Positions 56,736 to 64,000 of a stretch of 64,000 nt of DNA are shown in pieces. How positions within the stretch are numbered: the stretch's first letter is position 1; each line of letters opens with the position of its first letter. The notes under the pieces were generated by a model. The model ran no database searches. It had not been told where the DNA came from and saw only the letters and a list, made by a program, of their open reading frames with translations. The position numbers and the translations under genes were made by a program. This DNA comes from Hetaerina americana (lineage: Eukaryota; Arthropoda; Insecta; Odonata; Calopterygidae): the NCBI GenBank assembly GCA_022747635.1, contig JAKTNV010000011.1:17521975-17585974 (forward strand), written 5' to 3'.

Positions 56736-57064
56736 AAGACCTATGAAATTGACTTGTATTATGTCACAAGTTAAAACCCAATTTGAAGGTCATATCATGA
56801 ATATACTAACATAACAGGAAGGTTCACTTCGTTAATTTGTGTCACATCAAGCATACGATGATGTAACTTGGTTAATCTAAAAAAATTGGTACCTTGGATC
56901 CACTTCTTCCATATCACGATATTACGGAAAGCTAGCGAACGATTAGTGCTCTCTGTGGCTAGTATAAACTTCCATGAGCCTCATTGAAGTGAATTTCTGA
57001 CCATAAGCATTCTATAAGATAAGTGATTTGATCGCTGGGCACGGGAGAATTTTTTTCCAAAGTT
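56736..57064. other. Unassigned AT-rich sequence
   Basis: Nothing recognised. Confidence 0.3.
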
Positions 57065-57255
57065 AATTAGGAATTTAGAAGAAAGAGAAAGAGACGGAAT
57101 GAAACGAGGTTATCAGGAAGCGGTTGAAAGATGATTTGATGTAGTGTAGGAAGGGTGTTGGCAGTCATACAAGGCAAGGCTTAGAAATGCAGCATTTGTA
57201 ATACTCTCTGTCCATCAAAAACCTACCTTAACATGCAGACTATCATTAATCCGAA
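57065..57255 (+). mobile_element. RTE-type LINE 3' end
   Basis: Ends in 'ctgtccatcaaaaacctacc' (57,212), the RTE tail. It is preceded by sequence like the last coding bases ('gatttgatgtagtgtaggaa' compare 'cctgatgtagagtaggatgt'). It is 5'-truncated to under 200 bases. Confidence 0.65.
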
Positions 57256-57457
57256 ATAATTGATTCCTCTCCTTGCCTCAAATGTTAAGTGTTTAAATCT
57301 TCTTTGTCGTGCAATCCGTCCCTCGGCTTTGAGTGTAAGCATTATTTCCTGGATCCAATCGCTGTCCGTTTCATTTCATTGCTGACTGATTTTTCCCTTC
57401 ATTTCTCTCCATTTTCCTAATGTTCCCCAAGGATTTTGTCTTAAATGGCCCAAATAA
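57256..57457. other. Unassigned short spacer
   Basis: No feature beyond the TA target of the following mariner. Confidence 0.3.
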
Positions 57458-57459
57458 TA

Positions 57460-58212
57460 CGAGGGTCATCCGGAAAGTAGTACCCGTTCGTGAAATAAAG
57501 ACACAAAAGTAAATATTAACAAACATAAAAAATTTTATTTGAAAGAGGATACTTTAAACTACTTCTCAACATAATCTCCAAGCAAATTAAGGCATTTGTC
57601 ATAACGTGTGACAAGTTTCTGTATTCCTGCTGCATAGTCCTTCGCCGCCAGCTCATTGAGATACGCGAGGGACCCATTTTGCACAAATTTTTGCATAATG
57701 CAGATGGTGTTTAACAATTTCATGAACAATTGTTCGAGAAACATTGGGAAAATGCTCACAGATGTCATCAATTGTGACGCGCCGATCGTTCCTCACGAAT
57801 TCGTCAACTGAGCTCACCAGTTGGTCTGTAATGACAGACGGTCTCTCCGAACGCTCATCGTCGTGTGTGTTCCCCCTCCCCATGTTGAAGTTGCGACACC
57901 ACCGCCGAACAGACGACTCGTCCATTACATTGTCTCCATACACCTCCTTTAATTGGCGATGAATATCACATGGGCGAACGTTTCTTGCATTGAGGAATTT
58001 AATCACTGCCCTCACTTCACAACTGGCGGCGTTCTCAATTTTTTTAAACATTGTAAACAATCACAGAAACAACACAGGCAATGCTAGCGTCACGCAACTT
58101 GGCTCAGAGAAGGCAGACAAGCCACTGAAGCTATCTGACCTCGTCCAGCGGCTACTCGCGTCGTCAGCACTTCATGCGGCACGAACGGGTACTACTTTCC
58201 GGATTATCCTCG
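57460..58212 (-). mobile_element. Deleted mariner M6, 753 bp, terminal repeats intact
   Basis: Both ends carry the inverted repeat 'cgagggtcatccggaaagta' (left, 57,460) and its near complement at 58,182-58,212, flanked by TA. The minus strand (57,653-58,060) encodes an intact 135-residue DNA-binding half beginning 'MFTMFKKIENAASCEVR', with 'SSVRRWCRNFNMGRGNTHDD', 'VDEFVRNDRRVTIDDICEHF' and 'VSRTIVHEIVKHHL'. After 'ICAKWVPR' the frame breaks into the extreme C-terminus ('AAGIQKLVTRYDKCLNLLGD'). All three catalytic Asp segments are deleted. It can only move if a transposase is supplied in trans. Confidence 0.93.
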
Positions 58213-58699
58213 TATCTACTGAAACGGACTCACTTTCCTAGTCTTCTAAAGAATTCCGACAGTATGTCTCTGAGGAGTCTATCATGCCGACCTTATAATT
58301 ACACAAGATTAATTTTACGATTAATCACAATCTTCTCGATTGATCTTAATTCGAACGATTGGAGACAACAGTAGGTCTTCCCTGCTATCTATCTTAACTG
58401 TAATCACTGTATTTACTAACAAAAAAATCCCTATGCTTCTGTACTTTCAAGAATATCTTTCTGAATGACGCTCTGTTTTAAAATCTCCGATGCGCTGTAT
58501 GCAGTGGCGTATGGGTTAACCAACGGTCAGGGATGTTAAGAATCTTTCAACATAATTTAAATTAATTACAAAAATATATAATGTAACCCAGGTATCAGTC
58601 AGTCATGAGTATTTCAATCTTAGGATTGGTTTACTGCAGCCCTCCATTTTACTCTATTTAATGTCAATTCCCTCGATCCTTGATACCCTTTCTGTTTTA
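58213..58699. other. Unassigned sequence
   Basis: No supported feature. Confidence 0.3.
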
Positions 58700-59020
58700 C
58701 ATCCTACTTAATTTGTCCTATGCACATGTCTCTTGGTCTTCCTCGTGGAATCTTCCCAGCTATTTTTCCTTCTGCTATATTCCTAATTAATCCATTGTGC
58801 CTCAATGTATGTCCAATCCATCTATTTCTTCTTTGCGGTAGAGTTCTCGATGTGGTCCTATCCTCTTCTGTTCTTCTATTTACTTCATCCTTCCTCACTT
58901 TGTCTGTCCACTTAATCTCCAGCATTCTCCTCCAGCACCACGTTTCAAAAGCTTCTATTCATCGCTGGTCCACTTTTCCAATGCTCCAAGTCTCAGAACC
59001 ATAGAGCGCCATGCTCCACA
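58700..59020 (-). pseudogene. LINE C-terminal tail fragment
   Basis: The minus strand (58,704-58,925) has 'MLEIKWTDKVRKDEVNRRTE', 'RRNRWIGHTLRHNGLIRNI' and 'AGKIPRGRPRDMCIGQI'. This is the segment after RT in RTE/BovB-like LINEs of insects (WTD..N-E, RW-IGH-LRH, GRPR). Upstream bases to 59,020 continue with an 'alyGSET'-like region ('ggcgctctatggttctgaga' on minus). RT itself is missing and the decay is moderate. Confidence 0.7.
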
Positions 59021-59125
59021 CGGAAGTCTTGACGTATTTCTTCTTGGTTTCCAGTCTTAGGTTCTTTGATCATAGTAATTGCGGCGGATACCATGCACTG
59101 TGTGTGTATATACATAAATAAATAA

Positions 59126-59175
<50 letters not shown>

Positions 59176-59185
59176 GCATACACTT
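59126..59185. repeat. (TA)n/(CA)n microsatellite
   Basis: TA repeat 59,126-59,166, then CA-rich bases. Open frames through it are artefacts. Confidence 0.9.
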
Positions 59186-59904
59186 ACACATATCTGCGGA
59201 CACAGAGACATAAGAAGTATTCTTTCCAGCCGTATGTAGCAGCCGAAGATATTTGCTCTTCCCTCAGAGAGGAACCACTTAAGTCGCTTACGAATTGTAA
59301 ATCTCTACAGATTTTCCCATTAGTTCGTATATTTGATTATCTCCTCTTTCACCCTGGACAATCTACTATGAAAAGAAACGCAGTGATTCGAATGCTCTAG
59401 ATAAATTTTCCTTACTCCCAATCGCCTATGTCCACCGGCTGGAATTTTATTGAAAGAATATTAATAGAAAAGTAAAATTAAGTGACTTATTCTTCAGACA
59501 ATTCCATAAGGAGCTGTCAAAACTCTTCTCTTTCCTACTAATCCCTTCATTCCCCCATAGTTCCCTGCGCTTGAGACTTCCACCATCTGCTTCTCTTAAT
59601 TTATCATAAGCCTACCTCTAATTCTTCCCCTCTTGTGTACTCATGCCCCTTCCATCATGGCCTCCAATAAAATATCGTCTTTCTCAAGATGGGTCCAATA
59701 AGTTGTCCTCTCCTTCTTGGAATCGTCATCCACATGATGGCCAGTGAGGCGTGAACTGATGCCTCGTCGAACGTGGAATATGGGGTGGGGCAGACAGAGG
59801 CGTCTACACCCGCTCGCTTTATGACGTACTTCATTTGTTACTTATTCCGTCAATGACTTCGGTAGCGCCGACTAATTATCTACTACTAATAATAAACTAC
59901 TGAC
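59186..59904. other. Unassigned sequence
   Basis: A pyrimidine-rich stretch at 59,520-59,700 could be another worn LINE 3' part on the minus strand, but I could not match blocks in order. Confidence 0.25.
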
Positions 59905-60250
59905 GATGCCCAAAGAAACTGCGGGAGATGTCGCAACAGGTACTTTTAACGGAGTCGTCCGCTAATATGCATACCTAGTCTAGTGGGTAGAGCGTTAGAC
60001 TGCAGACCGGAGGGCCGGGGTTCGATGTCCAGGCAAGCCTCTCTGAGGACATGCAGCTACACCCAAGCTATGTGATATTTCGGTTTCCAAATCTTCCTGG
60101 GAAGCTATAACAGACACAGGGAAAGGAACTGGGCCCCCTACCCTGATGGTTGAATTTCACACTCCGTCGAGCTTAGTACTGGCTGAACTCTACTATAATC
60201 TACCAAACCGACCTTCGGGTTGATTACTGTGTTCATGGTTTACTGTATTT
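59905..60250 (+). mobile_element. SINE S1 copy preceded by S2 tail fragment
   Basis: 59,911-59,962 is the S2 tail ('aaactgcgggagatgtcgca'). From about 59,966 an S1 element follows, with A box 'tagtctagtgggtagagc', B box 'ggggttcgatgtcc', the 'acacagggaaaggaactggg' block and the end 'gattactgtgttcatggttt'. It is colinear with the minus-strand copy at 8,030-8,277. Pol III boxes are well kept. Confidence 0.75.
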
Positions 60251-60465
60251 TATGGCCACAACTGGCCTACTCCTAATGATAGGAGCCAAGGTGTCTATAA
60301 CTTAAACGAACGGCGAACTCCACTCGGAAGTGCTCTCCACACAGTAACTCAAGTAGGGATCGAGGTCCTATTGAAAGATTCTGCCACCCCCGGAATTTGA
60401 ACCCAGGACCTTAGGGGTGGGAAGTCAGTACAAAAGCCACCAAATAGGTAGACTACCATTGAAGT
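60251..60465 (-). mobile_element. tRNA-derived SINE (family S3)
   Basis: On the minus strand 'ctgggttcaaattccggggg' contains a good B box, with a weaker A-box region 'ctacctatttggtggctttt' upstream. The body then runs to about 60,251, tail to tail with the S1 element. I see only this copy, so it could also be a lone tRNA-derived pseudogene. Confidence 0.5.
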
Positions 60466-60769
60466 AATAGGTGTGGTATACGAGTTTGTAGAGCGCTGGT
60501 CTACTGACTAGAGGAACGGAATTCCATTCTAGCGGAATATTGAAAGGAAAATTTTCAAACTAGTATCACCAGGATAATTATTAGCCAAGGGATTCGGGTT
60601 GAATGATGTGGCTATTTTTCGTGCTTATAAACTGGTGCTTAATGTCGTGAGAGGACCTATGACATTCCAACAAACTTCAAAAAGCATAGAAATGAAAGTG
60701 GGTGGGAAATTAATGCCATATTAGGTTTTTTAAGCACCAAAGTTCATTCGATAAAAAAATCCTCCTCCG
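60466..60769. other. Unassigned sequence
   Basis: Nothing I can support. A faint tRNA-like stretch at 60,485-60,530 lacks a B box. Confidence 0.25.
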
Positions 60770-61480
60770 TGATGGCGATCGATCACGCGGGTGTGGCGTG
60801 AAACGCTTTCGGTGCGAAAACCAACATGGCGCCATTAATTGGGAAGAGCCATGCAATGCTAAGGTGTGTGTCCGCTTGCTTCAACGCCATTCCCCTCCCT
60901 CCCTCTTCCACGATCGCCGCTCTCGACAAGATGGCGCCGTTTTCCTCCCTCGATGCGGTAGGCGAAGGAGTTGTGAAGGGCGTTAGGGGGGGTGTGTGTG
61001 TGTGTGTGTGGGTATAGCAGAAGAGGCGCTGGGGGGGAGGAGGGGGAGGTGAGGTTGTGGAAGCAACTAACCTTGATCGATGATGACGACGAGGGAAGAA
61101 GCTGATTTGCGGGAGGATGTTTGCAGTGGCCATGGCTGGGAAGGTGGGGCCGGAGGGAGGGAGGTAGGAGGAGTCATACCGGCGAAGGCAGGATGGCTGC
61201 GTTGGCTAGCAAAGGGGTGGGATGGGAACAGGGGGGGGATTAGATGTGGGGTGGGGGAGGAATAAGGCATTGGGAACGAGCGTCGGTGTAGCGCGACGCG
61301 CTGACCAAGGAAAAGGGAGAGGAACGGGGGCGGAAAGGGGGGGGGGGAGCAGTGGTGAGTTGAGTGGATCATGGCGGGAGGGAATCGTCATCGCCGGGAG
61401 AAATGATTGATTGGACGACGGACGGGGAGGTGAGAAGTGAAAATAGAAGAGGGAGACGCGAATTCGAATGGAAACGTTTA
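60770..61480. promoter_or_regulatory. GC/CpG-rich island 3 with two YY1-like ATGGCGCC motifs
   Basis: GC-rich block with 'aacatggcgccatt' at 60,823-60,836 and 'caagatggcgccgt' at 60,927-60,940. The second fits the YY1 consensus (AAGATGGCGGC) well, a motif typical of TATA-less promoters and often placed at the transcript start. A (TG)n run (60,991-61,012) and G-runs at 61,030-61,050 and 61,336-61,350 follow. Open frames on both strands are Pro-, Gly- or Ser-rich and are dismissed. Orientation suggested by the motif is plus. No downstream exon can be proven within the window. Confidence 0.5.
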
Positions 61481-61910
61481 TTCTGCGAATTGCTCGGACT
61501 TGCGCGAGAATTCTTGGATCTTCAAGTGCCTGTTACTGTATACCTCATACGTTTTGGCGTTGCCAAGTGCGGGAGAGAAAAAAAGGATCGAATTTGTTGG
61601 AGATAATAACTAGGTGTTTCACAATACCGGGCCAATGTCGATGCGGAATGAATTGTTGCGATGCGCAGGAATAAATAAAAATGAGGACTCCGAGACGAGA
61701 CTGATCACATTGCGACAGATGAAGTGCGGCACAAAGTGAAGGTGTTTTCGTTCAAGGTTTTCGAATTGAAATTGCTTTCTGCCATGAAAGATCTTATCAA
61801 TCAACGCAGAGTTCGGTTTGAAAAATGAGGAAAGAGTTTATACCTGTACTTCGTGCGAAGGAATCCACTCCTCAAGCGAAATGGTTCCTAAGGGCGTAGA
61901 TGGGGGGGGA
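61481..61910. other. Unassigned sequence right of CpG island 3
   Basis: No supported exon or repeat. It would be 5' untranslated or intron sequence if the island is a plus-strand promoter. Confidence 0.3.
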
Positions 61911-61990
61911 TGTTCAAAGTCATATCCAATCGATCCAGGTAAACCGAGCAGTAGCCGAGCACTCGATCCACTAGGCTACCGTGTCTTCAA
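61911..61990 (-). repeat. tRNA-like sequence, probable SINE head remnant
   Basis: On the minus strand 'acggtagcctagtggatcga' gives a perfect A box (TAGCCTAGTGG). The expected B box 50 bases on is degraded ('cctggatcgattgga'). No SINE body was matched to the other families. Confidence 0.35.
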
Positions 61991-62346
61991 CCATGCATGC
62001 ACCTGCGGTCGATTGTGATACTGGTGCGCAAGAGGGACGCGATGACCAAGCAGCAGTGACTTCTGACCGAATAGCTAGTATCCATCGGAATGATATCCTT
62101 TGATGATGCTAAGATTCTCTCGCATGAATGATGAGTGATTAATCCGTAATTGCCAAAATATGGAGAATTTTCCTACGTCTGGATAGACTGATTGGTTGAC
62201 GTAATAACGAAGACTTTTTACTGCATTGAAATTTTTCAATTCATTCTTATCAAACATGGTTTTAAAATAATTTCAATCAGGCCACTTCATTGAGTGAAAT
62301 TTTTCCAATAATACGCTCTTCGACTTGAACTACTTATGGTTTATTC
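61991..62346. other. Unassigned sequence
   Basis: No feature seen. It ends at the TA target of mariner M6'. Confidence 0.3.
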
Positions 62347-62348
62347 TA

Positions 62349-63101
62349 CGAGGGTCATCCGGAAAGTAGTACCCGTTCGTGCCGCATGAAGTGCTGACGA
62401 CGCGAGTAGCCGCTGGACGAGGTCAGATAGCTTCAGTGGCTTGTCTGCCTTCTCTGAGCCAAGTTGCGTGACGCTAGCATTGCCTGTGTTGTTTCTGTGA
62501 TTGTTTACAATGTTTAAAAAAATTGAGAACGCCGCCAGTTGTGAAGTGAGGGCAGTGATTAAATTCCTCAATGCAAGAAACGTTCGCCCATGTGATATTC
62601 ATCGCCAATTAAAGGAGGTGTATGGAGACAATGTAATGGACGAGTCGTCTGTTCGGCGGTGGTGTCGCAACTTCAACATGGGGAGGGGGAACACACACGA
62701 CGATGAGCGTTCGGAGAGACCGTCTGTCATTACAGACCAACTGGTGAGCTCAGTTGACGAATTCGTGAGGAACGATCGGCGCGTCACAATTGATGACATC
62801 TGTGAGCATTTTCCCAATGTTTCTCGAACAATTGTTCATGAAATTGTTAAACACCATCTGCATTATGCAAAAATTTGTGCAAGATGGGTCCCTCGCGTAT
62901 CTCAATGAGCTGGCGGCGAAGGACTATGCAGCAGGAATACAGAAACTTGTCACACGTTATGACAAATGCCTTAATTTGCTTGGAGATTATGTTGAGAAGT
63001 AGTTTAAAGTATCCTCTTTCAAATAAAATTTTTTATGTTTGTTAATATTTACTTTTGTGTCTTTATTTCACGAACGGGTACTACTTTCCGGATGACCCTC
63101 G
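62349..63101 (+). mobile_element. Deleted mariner M6', 753 bp, second copy
   Basis: Same length, same ends and same internal deletion as 57,460-58,212 but on the plus strand, flanked by TA on both sides. The DNA-binding half (62,501-62,908) differs from the other copy by one residue (K to R in 'ICARWVPR'). In the overlapping C-terminal frame that same base change gives N to D. The terminal repeats are more alike here than in the other copy ('ggtcatcc' and 'ggatgacc'). Two copies with one deletion mean that the deleted form itself transposed, with transposase from elsewhere. Confidence 0.93.
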
Positions 63102-63135
63102 TACTGTTTCAGGCTCCACCTCGTGGAAGTATTTT

Positions 63136-63317
63136 TTATCCATACTAAGAAGACTTTGTACTTTTCCACAGATTTTAATTGTAAGGAAGAACGCGTTTAA
63201 CCGGAACTTGCGGTATCATCAGGTACACGTACCTGATAATGCAGCTAGTCGGTGAAACGCGTTGTACCTTATAATAAAAATCTGTGGAAAAGTACGAAGA
63301 CTTTTAAGTATGGATAA
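63136..63317. repeat. Hairpin of about 90 bp arms with hammerhead-like cores
   Basis: 'tccatactaagaagactttg' to 'aggtac' is followed after two bases by 'gtacct' and the imperfect inverted copy, ending 'tttaagtatggata'. The minus strand has CTGATGA (63,216-63,222), a clean potential stem ACCG/CGGT, then TAAAC where GAAAC is expected. The plus strand has CTGATAA (63,233-63,239), a stem region and GAAAC (63,254-63,258) then GCG. Each arm has thus lost one invariant core base (G12 and G8 respectively). It resembles the inverted terminal structure of Penelope-like elements. Confidence 0.65.
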
Positions 63318-64000
63318 TTACAATTTACCCGTAGATCTTACACGAGCCCAAAATTTAGTTTTACCTCATTTGGAAACCCTATATTACTTACCCTCTCGGT
63401 CAATCATCTGCATTCTTGGCCAAGCCAAAAATGCAGACTGGATAACCCGATGAAAAGTAACCATGATTTTAGTGAGCTGCGCTGATTTGGTCCCTTCAAG
63501 GGATTGGTTGAGATTCCAGTCACCATACACGTCTATGTCAGAAGAATTCGTTGTATAAGAGGCAAGGCTAGACCGACACACACATGCGTGTGTATATATT
63601 TACACATATACACAATTATAAGTGTATTGGAACTAAAAAAGTTCACGAAGAAAGAGAATTGATAGATTTCGTCCACCGATTGACCAATTAATTCTTACCT
63701 ATGGCCTTGTCATTAACATCGAAGTCGGAATTCCGAGAACGAGAATTTTAGGAAAGGTCTAAAAAAATGTTTCATCTCCCACCAAATTTCACAAAAGTCA
63801 CTACTCACGAGAAAATGTATGAAAAACGTTCACATTTTTCCAGAGAGAAAGAGAGATAGATAACGTGACATTGCTACAAGTGCCGGATGCCGGTGTAAAA
63901 TTAATATATTTTTTTTCCGCAAAGCATTTTTTCCCATATGCTTTTCTTTCCATCTGATGCGAGGGATATCGTAAACGTTCAACCATTACTAATTATTAAT
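63318..64000. other. Unassigned sequence to the window end
   Basis: AT-rich with a short CA/TATA run near 63,580-63,620. No reading frame of note. Confidence 0.3.

Overview
The window looks like repeat-rich nuclear DNA from an arthropod, most probably an insect. The evidence is a dense mix of RTE-type and CR1-type LINEs, several mariner lineages, tRNA-derived SINEs and traces of DIRS-like and Penelope-like retroelements, with no operons, no dense coding and no prokaryotic signals. I cannot name the species. No intact host protein-coding gene can be supported. Almost all recognisable coding sequence is decayed transposon sequence, and most long open frames elsewhere are low-complexity or antisense shadows.

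Left part (1-24.4 kb): old RTE fragments lie on the minus strand at 0.3-0.6 and 7.0-7.9 kb. A GC/CpG-rich island at 1.6-3.8 kb and a second at 13.5-14.3 kb (with an NRF-1-like site) are the best promoter candidates. A 1.6 kb RTE copy at 10.3-11.9 kb abuts an inverted RTE 3' end. From 14.7 to 20.1 kb come CR1 pieces, including an RT reading frame broken by a single stop codon and its inverted partner copy. Between those two copies sits a 183 bp near-perfect palindrome carrying a hammerhead-like motif. From 20.6 to 23.9 kb there are LINE tails, a DIRS-like reverse transcriptase with a YLDD box, and a mariner with its catalytic centre deleted.

Middle (24.4-52.1 kb): this is a young segmental duplication. 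Copy 1 (24,468-40,240) and copy 2 (40,241 to about 52,142) are nearly identical. Each holds, in order, a CR1 3' end, a LINE split by a 1.29 kb mariner, a near-full-length RTE (endonuclease plus RT), two mariner relics, single-copy-like sequence and a tRNA-like SINE head. Copy 1 also carries an internal 4.3 kb tandem duplication and a (TA)n expansion. Copy 2 ends in about 3.6 units of a 358 bp tandem repeat. The copy 1/copy 2 junction lies inside that same repeat.

Right part (52.1-64 kb): RTE relics on both strands, an inverted pair of tRNA-derived SINEs forming a hairpin with 120 bp arms, and two 753 bp internally deleted mariners (57,460-58,212 minus; 62,349-63,101 plus) that are almost identical. 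Between those mariners lie a LINE tail, a SINE cluster and a third CpG-rich island (60.8-61.5 kb) with two ATGGCGCC (YY1-like) motifs. A second hairpin with hammerhead-like cores lies at 63.1-63.3 kb.

The elements do not work together as a pathway. They record layered transposition, deletion and duplication. The items most worth following are the hammerhead-like hairpins, the duplication with its satellite junction, and the very recent deleted-mariner pair. All element names rest on reading motifs by eye, since no database search was possible.
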